Origin: Alphaproteobacteria bacterium
Lineage (GTDB): Bacteria; Pseudomonadota; Alphaproteobacteria; Rhizobiales; GCA-2746425
Length of the DNA: 64,000 bases
Assembly (NCBI GenBank): GCA_024743215.1
Contig: JANSWZ010000001.1
Location: 1,225,803 to 1,289,802, forward strand
Direction: 5' to 3'
Within the stretch, counting starts at the first letter, position 1. Every line of letters begins with the position of its first letter. The notes below the pieces were generated by a model. It saw only the letters and a program-made list of their open reading frames with translations, did not search any database and was not told where the DNA came from. Below are positions 18,891 through 28,148 of the stretch, one piece after another. The position numbers were made by a program, and so were the translations under genes.

Positions 18891-21119
18891 ATGATCAACG
18901 CACGCTATCACCTGAACAGAGCAATTCACCTTGCTTTTGCTGCAGTGGTTGCAACCATTTTTTTAGCTGGTTACCAAACCGCTGCTACGGCAGATGACTG
19001 GTCTGTACCGCCTCCAGGGGCTACAAATTTTTCTGATTTGCCTGAACGACCGGTGCCGTCTGCGGAAGAAGCGCTGGACTACGTCAAGGCACTGGAAACT
19101 GCCGTGGCACGCAACACGCATTTTGAAACGGCTGAACAACGTCTGGAAGACATTGCGCTGTCGGTGATGTTGGACCCAGAAGCTGCGTTTGCCTATGTCC
19201 GCGACGAAATCCGAACCGAACCCTATCAGGGCCATCTGCGCCAACCCGATGCCGTCATGGCAGCGCGAGGTGGCAATGATCACGACAAGGCACAAACGCT
19301 TGCCGCTCTTTTGCGCTCTATGGGTTATGACACACGTCTGGTCGAAGCACCCATGACAGCGGATATGGCAGAGGCAATACAATCTGCTGCATGTGGTAAA
19401 GTTGGACAAGGGGACGACCATGTCTGGCGGCTTGCAGCGCTTCAGAGCGAGACCATGGCGCGCGTGAAAGCCCGGGCCGAACGAAGCATTAGCGCATTGC
19501 ATGACGCCCTGCCCGACAATGTTTCACCCAATCCAATGCCGAAAACCTCCAACGAGCGCCATGTCTGGGTGCAAGCGCGAATTGGCCGGGATTGGGTGAA
19601 TCTGGACCCAACGCTGGCCAGCGCCAAATTCGGGGCCACGCCAGCCGTGCCCGGGGAAATACTAACAGACCCGATTGGAGCCCATACTGTATCCATCACC
19701 CTGGAACTTGAGTCCCTGATCAATGGCAAGCTGCGACGTAAACAAATCCTGACCCAACGATTGTCTGTTCCGGAAATGACAGAACAGCCAATTGCATTGT
19801 TCTTTGGTCCAGCAACAGCTGGGATAGGCAGTGTTTTAAATGATGCCCTTGGAGGTCTGGCAGGCAATGCACCGTCCATGCGGGCTTTCATGACAGTTTC
19901 TGGAAGCATGATCAAAAGTACCCCCTTTGCAGCGCCAGGCCGTGTCAATCAGTCAACCGATCTTTTCCAACAAGAGCAAAAGGAAACAGTCACTGCAATC
20001 ACATTGCATGTCCGGTCTGATGTTGCGGGCCAGATTACCAGCAAAGAAGAACGGGTCCTTCTGGATTTGCTCAGCACAGAACAACGTCAGTCGGTTGCAG
20101 CCAGTGGTACTCTAGATCCCAGCGCCCTTGCAGAGCCGAAAATGGGGCAAAAGTACCCAGCCTCACTTGAGAGCATCCGCCAGATTGTGCTGGGAAATGG
20201 TGGATTATCACCACGTCTGGCCGCACTACGCCTTTCAGGGCTGCTTCTGGAATTGCCTGAGACGCTGAAACAGATGAGCGTCGGCAAGCCTGATCCGGAA
20301 GCTGTGATGTGGTACAGTTGGGTAGCAGCCAGCACAGTTGCCCTGGCCAGCGAAGAACTGATCCGTGCGCGCCCGGCCAGTGCTGGCGTTTGCATCATGG
20401 CCGCCCGGCCTCGGTTGTTGATTTCAGGAACCCAAACGCTGCCAGAAGGTGGAATAGTCAATTGGATCGACTGGACACTTGATGATATTGGTATCGCCGG
20501 AACACTGGACAAACCCGACGCAGATGCCACAGCTCGCTTGCTTCGGATATGGCATGGCGCATTGCAATCGGCTCTGGAAACAGAGGCTATTCTGACACAA
20601 AACGGTGTTCCAAACGGTTCGATTCCACCAGAAAAAGGCAGCTTCATTCCGCTCGTGGGTCGACAACTCGCCGAGCGCGGATTTGAGGCAAGCAATGATC
20701 TGAAACTTGGGTTCACCGTGTTCGCCAGTGAGGATATGTCTGCTGACGCCTGGTGGCGATTGGACCCTCACACCGGGCGTGCAGATGCGCGCGTTGCACT
20801 GGCCGGAAATGCCAGAAAATTTTATCCGAAACCTGGTGATGGGGTGGCCCGGTCCGGGATTGCTGATGCGGGTAAAACGGCGGAACAAATGGCAAAAGAT
20901 CCGAAAGGATTCAAACAAAGATTCCAACGCGATTTAAGGCAACAGATGCGGCGTGAAGCCGAAGCTAAACGAAAGGCCGACGCGCTGCGTAAAAAATCCA
21001 AAGGTGGCACAGAATATACAATCATACTGGGAAATGTTTCGATCACAATATCGGCTCATGCAGGTGCCGGCATCGGGACAGCTATTATGCTGGCCATTGG
21101 ATATGCTTTATTCGGATAG
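18891..21119 (+). CDS. Exported transglutaminase-like protein lacking the catalytic Cys
   Basis: A 742-residue protein starting at ATG 18891 with GGGAGAG upstream. The signal peptide has a lipobox-like FLAGYQTA in which the Cys is replaced by Tyr, with cleavage likely after ATA. Residues about 95-245 follow the transglutaminase-like fold: the helix start GGNDHDKAQTLAALLRSMGY aligns with the family's GxCxDKA, but the catalytic Cys position is Asp130. The His (HVWVQA, His224) and Asp (WVNLDPT, Asp239) of the triad remain. The rest contains a segment resembling DAWWRLDPHTG, a basic stretch (about 680-705) and a C-terminal membrane-spanning tail (GAGIGTAIMLAIGYALFG), so the protein is probably anchored with its bulk in the periplasm. 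It lies 31 bp after the VWA gene. It is probably non-catalytic and structural or ligand-binding. Confidence 0.72.
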   Translation: MINARYHLNRAIHLAFAAVVATIFLAGYQTAATADDWSVPPPGATNFSDLPERPVPSAEEALDYVKALETAVARNTHFETAEQRLEDIALSVMLDPEAAFAYVRDEIRTEPYQGHLRQPDAVMAARGGNDHDKAQTLAALLRSMGYDTRLVEAPMTADMAEAIQSAACGKVGQGDDHVWRLAALQSETMARVKARAERSISALHDALPDNVSPNPMPKTSNERHVWVQARIGRDWVNLDPTLASAKFGATPAVPGEILTDPIGAHTVSITLELESLINGKLRRKQILTQRLSVPEMTEQPIALFFGPATAGIGSVLNDALGGLAGNAPSMRAFMTVSGSMIKSTPFAAPGRVNQSTDLFQQEQKETVTAITLHVRSDVAGQITSKEERVLLDLLSTEQRQSVAASGTLDPSALAEPKMGQKYPASLESIRQIVLGNGGLSPRLAALRLSGLLLELPETLKQMSVGKPDPEAVMWYSWVAASTVALASEELIRARPASAGVCIMAARPRLLISGTQTLPEGGIVNWIDWTLDDIGIAGTLDKPDADATARLLRIWHGALQSALETEAILTQNGVPNGSIPPEKGSFIPLVGRQLAERGFEASNDLKLGFTVFASEDMSADAWWRLDPHTGRADARVALAGNARKFYPKPGDGVARSGIADAGKTAEQMAKDPKGFKQRFQRDLRQQMRREAEAKRKADALRKKSKGGTEYTIILGNVSITISAHAGAGIGTAIMLAIGYALFG

Positions 21120-21219
21120 TCACAAGGCAATAATGCCGCCATCAAATATCAAGCATACAACTTGTCTCTATTTTTGTGCGCCTGCTACTGCCATTATTTC
21201 CAACAGCAATCGGATCAGG

Positions 21220-22266
21220 ATGATGACCCCAATACTTTACAAAAGCATTTTGATCCGGTTTTTCAGTGTGCTGGGTCTGGCGCTGATGTGTCAGACGGCG
21301 GCGGCTGACATGCAACCTATCGAGAAGAGCACCACGGTCGAAGCCCTGGGCGGCATCGCGGTTGAGGACATGCTGCCACCGGACATGGTGGATGAAAATG
21401 TCAACCCGATGATGGAAGTGCATGGTAGCAGCGTCAGTTTGGCTTTCACCGATTATCGCCCTTTGGAGGAGCGGAGCATTACGGTCTACTTCTCCACCTC
21501 TCCTGCTGAAATGGAACGGTTCTCGGGCGGCAAAGGCCTGGAGACGATTGCAGGCATTGATTGTCGCAAGACCGATGCAATGTTTGCGGTGGAACTGCAT
21601 TGTCGGCTGAACAATCTGGTCATTACGCTGACCGCACTAGTCAAAGTAGCGGGAGACGAGGATTACAAGCAAGAAACATGGGGTGCGCTTTCGGCCTATC
21701 TGGAGACCTTTCCGCTGGACCAAATTGCAGCGGCGCAACAGGCAGCTGGTATTGTTGCCATAGCTGCACCTGATCCCCAGCAAGGCGCGCAGATGCGTGT
21801 ACCGGGTTTGAAGGGCGGCACATTGGGCGATGTACTGCCAGCCAGCATGGCATCGGGCCCCATTTACGTGACCTTCTCACCGCAAAGTGTTGGCTTCATG
21901 ATTACGGTAAAGGGATATGACCTGCCAACCGATGATGGTGACAAGCCGGTCGAGCTGTTTTTTGGCAATCGCGAAAAATCGGCAGACCAATTTCTTGCAA
22001 ACTATGAGAAAACCGGCGATGCACCCGTCGAGATCAGGTATCGCGATGCGTTGCGACGTGACATCGATTCAATTCCATGCTTCTCAAGTGCGGGTGCCGG
22101 AGACATTCAGCTTGAGTGCTTAGCTGGCAGAGTGGTTATCGTACTCACCCAGTCAGGATTAGATGACAATCCAGAGGCAATTGCCGATGGCTCGGCTTTA
22201 TACAAGCTCATGACTTTCGCCAAACAAATTCCGTTCCAGGCGATTTCAACAATCGAATTGGAGTAA
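21220..22266 (+). CDS. Exported protein made of two copies of a Cys-pair domain, unknown family
   Basis: A 348-residue protein with a signal peptide (ILIRFFSVLGLALMCQTAAA). The start is ATG 21220 or 21223; a longer frame upstream overlaps the preceding gene and is not supported. The mature part is two related domains. Each opens with a GG..(V/L)xDxLP motif (GGIAVEDMLPPDM; GGTLGDVLPASM), has a strand ending in VYF or LFF followed by a small polar helix, and carries two Cys exactly 13 residues apart (Cys115/Cys128 and Cys287/Cys300) before a hydrophobic strand (VITLTALV; VVIVLTQS). This indicates an internal duplication, with a probable disulfide in each copy. It lies 100 bp after the transglutaminase-like gene. 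I do not recognise the family. Confidence 0.72.
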   Translation: MMTPILYKSILIRFFSVLGLALMCQTAAADMQPIEKSTTVEALGGIAVEDMLPPDMVDENVNPMMEVHGSSVSLAFTDYRPLEERSITVYFSTSPAEMERFSGGKGLETIAGIDCRKTDAMFAVELHCRLNNLVITLTALVKVAGDEDYKQETWGALSAYLETFPLDQIAAAQQAAGIVAIAAPDPQQGAQMRVPGLKGGTLGDVLPASMASGPIYVTFSPQSVGFMITVKGYDLPTDDGDKPVELFFGNREKSADQFLANYEKTGDAPVEIRYRDALRRDIDSIPCFSSAGAGDIQLECLAGRVVIVLTQSGLDDNPEAIADGSALYKLMTFAKQIPFQAISTIELE

Positions 22267-22335
22267 AAACCGATCTGGTTCCAATTCGCAAAGAGATTGC
22301 CGGTGTGACGGCATCATACCGGCGTCCCTTGACGG

Positions 22336-25300
22336 TTATTCCGCCGGTGAAATTGATGGCGCTGCGCCTGGTTTTTGTGCGCTGACCTCGTTTTCCAGTT
22401 TCCGCGAAGAGGCACCGGGAACAGCACATAGTGGTGCGATCAGGCGATAGAAGACAGGCGTCAGAAACAATGTGAAAATGGTGGCAAAGCCAAGCCCGCC
22501 AACCACAACCCAGCCCACTGCTATACGGGCTTCTGCGCCCGCGCCGGAGGCAAACACCAATGGCAAACCGCCAAAAACTGTGGATATCATCGTCATCATG
22601 ACAGGCCGGAAACGCAACCGCACAGCATCTCTGATGGCGCTGTCGACATCCTGACCCTGCTCGCGCAACTGATTGGCGAACTCGACAATCAGAATCCCGT
22701 TCTTGGCCATGATGCCGATCAGCATCACCAGTCCGATCTGGCTGTAATAATTCAGCGATCCACCGGTCAAAGAGATCGCCAAGACAGCCGCGGCCAGACC
22801 AAACGGCACTGTCAGCATGATGATAATCGCGCTGCCGAAACTCTCAAATTGTGCGGCCAGCACCAGAAACACGATCAGCAGCGCAATGCCGAACACCAAC
22901 ATTGTGCTGCTCTGGCTTTCATCCAGGGCAGCCGCCTCCGCCAGAAAGATAATACCCATATCAGCGGGCAATATCTCGCGGGCGAGTTCCTCCGCGCGCG
23001 CCGCTGCAGTGCTCAAATCCACGCCTGTGGCCAGGTTGCTCTGAACTGGCACGGCCCGGTCTCCGCCTTCTCGTGAAAGAGTTGATACAGAGGCTGTCTG
23101 TGTGAGCGACACAGCCGTTGATAAAGGGACATAATTTTCGGACTCGGTCTGGACGAAAATGCGTTCCAGATCGCCTGGGTCATTAATGGGTGGACCGGCA
23201 GGTAACAGCCGAATGTCAACTTCCTTACCCTCGACGATAACCGTGGTCGCGGTGGAGCCTTCACTCATCGTGTTGATAATTGAGTTGATGGTGCTGACAG
23301 ACAGACCAAGTCTGGTTGCCAGTTCCCGATCTATGGACACAGACACCAGAGGCTGGCTTGTATCATATCCCAGTTGCGGATTGACGAACACATCTGTTTC
23401 CTGCGCCATGGCATTGACCAGGTCATCACCCGCCTCGACAATGGCATTGTAGTCATTGCCTGTCACAGCGAATTGCAATCCACGGCCTGCACCGCGGATG
23501 CCAAGGCTGTTGGGCGTTCGCACAGACAGGGTCAGCCCAGTAATTCGTTGAAGCCGCTGATTGATTTCGCTTGCGATCACCTGTTGGCTGCGTTCGCGTT
23601 CGTCCCAATCCTGCAGCCTTATGATAATGAAGGCCGAAGATGAGGACCCGCGACCGACCAGCGCAAGAACTGCCGCCATTTCACCGCTCTCAATATAGGG
23701 CTCCAATATGGTCTCAACCTGGCGCACCTGACTGTCCGTGAAGCTCAGACTGGCTCCTGATGGCGCGCGCGAGGAAATGATGAAAAATCCGCGATCTTCG
23801 CGCGGGGTTAGTTCAGATGGCAATGTCAGGAAGCTACTTGCGGCAAAAATGGCAAAAGCAACGGCAATGCCGATAATGACAATGGGCAAGCGCAGCGAGA
23901 ATCCCACAATCGCTCCGTAACCACGGGCAAAAACGCTTTCTCGAGGTTGTTTGTCCTCGTTTGATTTGCTGTCACGTCCCGGATCCAGAATAGCCGCCAT
24001 TGCCGGAACAAGGGTCAATGCAACGACTGACGACAGCGTGACACAAAATGCCAGCACAAATCCAAACTCGGAGAAGATACCACCTGCCTGCCCCGGCAGG
24101 AATGAAATCGGAATGAAAACAGCTGCCAATGTGGCCGTTGTTGAAATGACCGCGAAGAACACTTCATTTGTCCCGGCAGCCGCTGCCGCGCGTGGACCCA
24201 TACCCGAGCGCCGTTTGCGCACGATGTTCTCCACAACCACAATCGCATCATCCACAACCATTCCCGTGGCCAGAACAAGGGCCAGAAGAGAGATCGTATT
24301 GATGGAGAAGCCCACCAGCCATATGGCAGCCAGTGTACCTGTCAGGGCAACGGGGATCGCTATGGCGGGGATCATGGTTGCACTGAAGGATCGCAGAAAG
24401 ACAAAGATCACGCTGATTACAATCAAAACCGCCATTGAGATCGAGAAAACGACTTCCGCAATCGACTGTTCGATAAAAATTCCATCATCCGAGTTTACAA
24501 TCAGGCGGATGCCATCGGGTAATTCACTCTGCAATTCTTCAACTGCGGCGCGTACTTCTTTTGAAATGGCAAGCGTGTTGCCAACCGACTGACGAATAAT
24601 GTTCAGGCCTACAGCACTTTCGCCATTGACCCGAAACAGGGTTGATCGCTCACTGGCTGCGAGTTGAACGAAGGCCACATCACTGATACGCGTGTTGCTG
24701 TCGATCAGAATGCTGCCGATGGTTGAGGCATCAATCAAGGGATCAGAGCTGCGCATCACCACTGATTGCGCATCAGAATCAAGAGCGCCCAATGGATCTG
24801 TTGCCCGCAAAGTGGATAATGCCTCTTCCAGGTCATCCGGTGTCAGGCCGCGGCCGGTAAGCGATATCATGTTAACATGAACCTGAAACTCGTTGACCTG
24901 ATCGCCGGCAATTTCGACTTCGGAAACGCCTTCAATCGTCGAGACGCGGTCGGAAACAGCTCCTTCCGCCAATTCGGTCAGAGTTTCCAGGCTGGTGCCT
25001 CCCAAAAGAGCGAGACGCATGATCGGGTCGGCATCAGAGTCGTTTTTTGTTACTGTTGGATCGTCGATGTCATCCGGCAATTGCCGCAAGGTGCGTGCAA
25101 CAATTTCCCGGGCCTCATTGGCAATGTCATTAATTTCGATACCATCAGAAAACTCCATGTTGATGCGGCTTCGCCCATAACTGGACCTGGAGGATATGCT
25201 TTGTAGTCCTTCCAGCGCTGACAGCGCATCTTCCAATGGTGTTGTGATCTCCGTATCAATTGTCTCCGGCGCCGCGCCGTCATAGGTCGTATTGACCGAC

Positions 25301-25464
25301 AAAACCGGTCGATCAACATTGGGCAATTCGCGCACATCAACAGAATTGAAAGCTGCAAAACCGGCAACAGCAATCAGCAGATTGATGACAAGGGCAAGAA
25401 TAGGCCGCGCAATAAACAATTCTGCGAAACCGCTGCGTTTTTTATGGGGAGGCTCTGCACTCAT
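22336..25464 (-). CDS. RND efflux pump inner-membrane subunit (HAE1 family)
   Basis: A 1042-residue proton-driven multidrug or hydrophobe exporter of the AcrB/MexB superfamily. The first membrane helix (FIARPILALVINLLIAVAGF) and the following VDVRELPNVDRPVLSV are typical. The transmembrane core has the proton-relay Asp pair in GMVVDDAIVVVEN, and the closing helices carry IGIMAKNGILIVEFANQ. Two large periplasmic loops are present at the expected places, so the protein is full length. The ATG overlaps the adaptor's stop by 4 bases (25461-25464), implying coupled translation. The family tends to pair with an outer-membrane TolC; none is adjacent, but a TolC gene lies at 53970. Substrates cannot be inferred. 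Confidence 0.95.
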   Translation of the reverse strand: MSAEPPHKKRSGFAELFIARPILALVINLLIAVAGFAAFNSVDVRELPNVDRPVLSVNTTYDGAAPETIDTEITTPLEDALSALEGLQSISSRSSYGRSRINMEFSDGIEINDIANEAREIVARTLRQLPDDIDDPTVTKNDSDADPIMRLALLGGTSLETLTELAEGAVSDRVSTIEGVSEVEIAGDQVNEFQVHVNMISLTGRGLTPDDLEEALSTLRATDPLGALDSDAQSVVMRSSDPLIDASTIGSILIDSNTRISDVAFVQLAASERSTLFRVNGESAVGLNIIRQSVGNTLAISKEVRAAVEELQSELPDGIRLIVNSDDGIFIEQSIAEVVFSISMAVLIVISVIFVFLRSFSATMIPAIAIPVALTGTLAAIWLVGFSINTISLLALVLATGMVVDDAIVVVENIVRKRRSGMGPRAAAAAGTNEVFFAVISTTATLAAVFIPISFLPGQAGGIFSEFGFVLAFCVTLSSVVALTLVPAMAAILDPGRDSKSNEDKQPRESVFARGYGAIVGFSLRLPIVIIGIAVAFAIFAASSFLTLPSELTPREDRGFFIISSRAPSGASLSFTDSQVRQVETILEPYIESGEMAAVLALVGRGSSSSAFIIIRLQDWDERERSQQVIASEINQRLQRITGLTLSVRTPNSLGIRGAGRGLQFAVTGNDYNAIVEAGDDLVNAMAQETDVFVNPQLGYDTSQPLVSVSIDRELATRLGLSVSTINSIINTMSEGSTATTVIVEGKEVDIRLLPAGPPINDPGDLERIFVQTESENYVPLSTAVSLTQTASVSTLSREGGDRAVPVQSNLATGVDLSTAAARAEELAREILPADMGIIFLAEAAALDESQSSTMLVFGIALLIVFLVLAAQFESFGSAIIIMLTVPFGLAAAVLAISLTGGSLNYYSQIGLVMLIGIMAKNGILIVEFANQLREQGQDVDSAIRDAVRLRFRPVMMTMISTVFGGLPLVFASGAGAEARIAVGWVVVGGLGFATIFTLFLTPVFYRLIAPLCAVPGASSRKLENEVSAQKPGAAPSISPAE

Positions 25465-26651
25465 GAACCCGCCTCGGACGTTTGTGGTTGATTTTGATTC
25501 TGGCCGGGAGCCCGTGCAGGTCTGTTTGCGCCGCCGCCCCGTTGATTGAGTTGTTCTTGCGTGACGATTTGCGATCCTTCACGCAGTTTCTGCACGCCCT
25601 CAATGACGATCTGGGTGCCATCTGCAAGATCAGCGTCCAGCCAGACCATGTCATTTTCACGTGAGCGCACGACGACAGGAACCTTGCTAACCTTGCCGTC
25701 ATTGGCGACCCACACGGTTGCACCTTCGCGGCTCCATGTCAGCGCCGATACAGGGACGCTTGGCAGCGGGTCATTGGTATTGCTGACGAGGACGTTGACA
25801 ATAGAGCCAGGTTGAAGCACGCGCCCCACATTGGCAAACCGCGCCCTTGCCCCAATCAATCGGGTTTGAGGGTCAATTTCGTTGTCAAAGGCTGTGATCT
25901 CGCCTTCAAGAACCGCACCCGGTCTGGATGGAGCAGTCACCCGGACAGGATATCCGGGTCGAAGTAATTCACTCGCCCGGTCCGGAAGGGTGAACTCTAC
26001 TGTCAAATTATCCGTATTGGTCAGCGTTACAAGTTCAGCGCCTGCATTTAAAAAGGCGCCCACCTGAACATCCGTAAGGCCGGGGGTCCCGTCAATGGGC
26101 GCAACGATGCTGCGTTGCTCCAAATCATAGTTTGCCTTGTCCAGAGCAGCTTGCGCAATATCAACAGCCACCTGCGCGTCTGCAAGTGAGATGTTGGTTA
26201 GTGTGCCAGTCGACGCCAGTTTTTCATATCGAGACACTGTCTCCTGTGCCTGTTGCAACTGAATTTGCGCGGTTCTGACGGCAATTTTCTCTAACTCATC
26301 ATTGAGAGACACCAGCAATGAACCTGCCTCTATCCTGACATTTGGCACCATATGAACAGCCGTGACGCGACCGCTGGTTTCGCTGAGCACACGGACCCGG
26401 GCATCGGCCTGTACATTGCCAAGTGCACTGAACAGATCCGTGTAGGGTTCCACATTGACCGATGCCAATGTGACCGTTGAGGCTTGATTTCCACCTCTTC
26501 CACCACGGCGTTGCCCTGCCGGACCAGCGCGCCCGGCCGGGGCGCTCGCATTGGCCTGTTCAGGCGTTCCGCCACCGTCATAAACAAAGGTGAAAAAATA
26601 CGTGCCACCGATCAAGGCAACGGCGATAAGGAGGGAGATAATGTGTTTCAT
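25461..26651 (-). CDS. RND efflux periplasmic adaptor (membrane fusion protein)
   Basis: A 396-residue adaptor linking the RND pump to an outer-membrane channel. It begins with an N-terminal membrane anchor or signal (IISLLIAVALIGGTYFFTFVY), followed by a Gly/Ala-rich linker. The lipoyl/barrel-sandwich half-motifs flank an α-hairpin (GRVTAVHMVPNVRIEAGSLL ... RSIVAPIDGTPG), then come β-barrel and membrane-proximal domains. The C-terminal tail is rich in Gly, Arg and Pro (NQRGGGANRPARAPGQNQNQ), which is long and disordered for the family. It is transcribed first and overlaps the pump gene by 4 bases. The 9-bp gap to the lectin-like gene upstream suggests cotranscription with that gene too. Confidence 0.93.
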   Translation of the reverse strand: MKHIISLLIAVALIGGTYFFTFVYDGGGTPEQANASAPAGRAGPAGQRRGGRGGNQASTVTLASVNVEPYTDLFSALGNVQADARVRVLSETSGRVTAVHMVPNVRIEAGSLLVSLNDELEKIAVRTAQIQLQQAQETVSRYEKLASTGTLTNISLADAQVAVDIAQAALDKANYDLEQRSIVAPIDGTPGLTDVQVGAFLNAGAELVTLTNTDNLTVEFTLPDRASELLRPGYPVRVTAPSRPGAVLEGEITAFDNEIDPQTRLIGARARFANVGRVLQPGSIVNVLVSNTNDPLPSVPVSALTWSREGATVWVANDGKVSKVPVVVRSRENDMVWLDADLADGTQIVIEGVQKLREGSQIVTQEQLNQRGGGANRPARAPGQNQNQPQTSEAGS

Positions 26652-26660
26652 ATTGTTGTC

Positions 26661-27278
26661 TTATTCTCTCGCAAAGCAATAATAGAGACCAGCACCGCCA
26701 GTTCCGCGCAATGCTTCAAGTCCGCATCCCCGGGACCCGTGGGCAGCATTCCAAGAAGTTGGTTCAGCACCGCCACCCTGACGGTCATGATGACCAACTA
26801 TGGCGGAGCCTTCTCCGCTGCTGGTCCAGAATGAGCAGGCATTTCCGGCCAGAGTGCCGTCAGCGTTGGAACCGGTCAGTATGTCGTGACGATTGGGGGA
26901 ATCGCCGCGTCCGTTAACAAGTGCACCCGTTTCATCAAGTGCGTTTTCCTTGTTGAGCTTGTTGTTTTCGCTGTGCAGGTCATCAACATTGAGAGCAACG
27001 ACTACGCCCTTGGCATTCATCCAGGGACCCTCGCCAATACGATCGCGTGCATTTTCCGCATCCGTCGACAAATAAGCCCGCCAGATTTTTCCGCTCACAC
27101 CCGCGGCCTCGGCAAGCGCTCCACAATGCGCATCTGCGCCAGCAAGGCCACCAAGGTCGGCGCCATTTCCAGGGTTTACACTTGTTATGAAGAAGCTCAT
27201 ATCCGCGTCTTGCGCCTGAACATGGCTTATCGTGGCGAGGATCATTGTCATTGTCAGAGCAATTTGTTTGAGCATCAT
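26661..27278 (-). CDS. Exported lectin-like protein (DUF1554/C-type-lectin-like fold)
   Basis: A 205-residue exported protein. The signal peptide is MMLKQIALTMTMILATISHVQA. The mature part matches a widespread exported domain: GLAGADAHCGALAEAAG, KIWRAYLST, then GPWMNAKG, and late motifs FWTSSGEG and GLYYCFA. Four Cys in the mature part could form two disulfides, as in lectin or endostatin-like folds. The ATG at 27278 has AAGGA 7-8 bases upstream. It sits 9 bp before the RND adaptor gene on the same strand, an odd partner for an efflux pump; it may only share the promoter. The ligand is unknown and the fold is assigned by pattern. Confidence 0.7.
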   Translation of the reverse strand: MMLKQIALTMTMILATISHVQAQDADMSFFITSVNPGNGADLGGLAGADAHCGALAEAAGVSGKIWRAYLSTDAENARDRIGEGPWMNAKGVVVALNVDDLHSENNKLNKENALDETGALVNGRGDSPNRHDILTGSNADGTLAGNACSFWTSSGEGSAIVGHHDRQGGGAEPTSWNAAHGSRGCGLEALRGTGGAGLYYCFARE

Positions 27279-27362
27279 GCAATTCCTTCGGTTCGAGTTT
27301 CCGAAAACTGATTGTTCGAGTTCAGTGCCCTCCCCAATCAGGGAAATTGGCTCTGCAATGGT

Positions 27363-27908
27363 TCAATCGATCCGTCCCTGTACCATTCGGATCAGCACGG
27401 AATCCTGATCCACAAAGTGATGTTTGAGTGCCGCTGCAATATGAATGGTAACGATAAAGGCAAGCGTGAAACCCGCATATCTATGGGTGTAGCCGGCAAT
27501 GCCACTCAACCAGGCAATTTGGGCCTGCGCCGGTATCGAAAACCAGTTGAACACAGCGATCGAACGCCCATTGAAAACAGATGCGACAACACCGGAAATC
27601 GGCATGATGAGGATGCCCGCAAGCAAAGCCCAGTGAGTGATCTTTGATGCGATCTCCTGCCATTGAGGCATGGTGTTGTCATCCGATTTTGGAAACCCCT
27701 GGATCACACGCCACAAAACACGCCATACACCGTAGATCAGCACAAGAACGCCAATGGATTTGTGAAGATCGATGAGCCAACGCTTTTCCTCTCGCGCCAA
27801 ACCGCCAAACTCGAGAAAAAGCCCGACCGCAAGCATGCCAATAATGGCGATTGCGATCAGCCAGTGATTGATTCGAGACATCAGATCATAACCAGATGGG
27901 CTCGGCAT
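27363..27908 (-). CDS. Cytochrome b561 family protein
   Basis: A 181-residue di-heme b-type cytochrome with four membrane helices. The His ligands are placed as in the family: SRINHWLIAIAIIGML in helix 1, WLIDLHKSIGVLVLIY in helix 2, KITHWALLAGILIMPISG in helix 3 and YAGFTLAFIVTIHIAAALKHHF in helix 4. Such proteins oxidise quinol or pass electrons to periplasmic acceptors, including superoxide. It lies 84 bp upstream of the lectin-like gene on the same strand and is divergent from the MarR regulator gene, whose product may control it. Confidence 0.92.
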   Translation of the reverse strand: MPSPSGYDLMSRINHWLIAIAIIGMLAVGLFLEFGGLAREEKRWLIDLHKSIGVLVLIYGVWRVLWRVIQGFPKSDDNTMPQWQEIASKITHWALLAGILIMPISGVVASVFNGRSIAVFNWFSIPAQAQIAWLSGIAGYTHRYAGFTLAFIVTIHIAAALKHHFVDQDSVLIRMVQGRID

Positions 27909-27990
27909 ATTGCTATCCTTGTTATCTTTGGCGTAGTTTCTGGACTTGCGGTTTCATCTGGCCTTATGGTTTCAAAAAAGCTGGTGTCTT

Positions 27991-28127
27991 TTGGTCAATC
28001 CAAAGGTGTGACACGTATAAAAGCACCGCGACTTGTTTAAAAAACGCGATTTGGGGGGACACCAAAATGTTTTGGTCAAATACTTTAAGGTTCAAACTTA
28101 CTGAAGGGATTGAAACTCATTGACCAA
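27991..28127. promoter_or_regulatory. Three TTGGTCAA elements between cytochrome b561 and marR-type genes
   Basis: The 8-mer TTGGTCAA occurs at 27991-27998 and 28072-28079, with its reverse complement TTGACCAA at 28120-28127. All lie in the ~240-bp divergent region and could be operators for the adjacent MarR-type regulator or another factor. They are isolated 8-mers, not a full palindrome. Confidence 0.3.
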
Positions 28128-28148
28128 TTCCATGTTAACACTCTAACA

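Noticed and set aside
22290..22313. Small inverted repeat GCCGGT/ACCGGC between the convergent Cys-pair and RND genes
   Set aside because: A short stem with a 13-nt loop and no T-tract; not enough to call a terminator.
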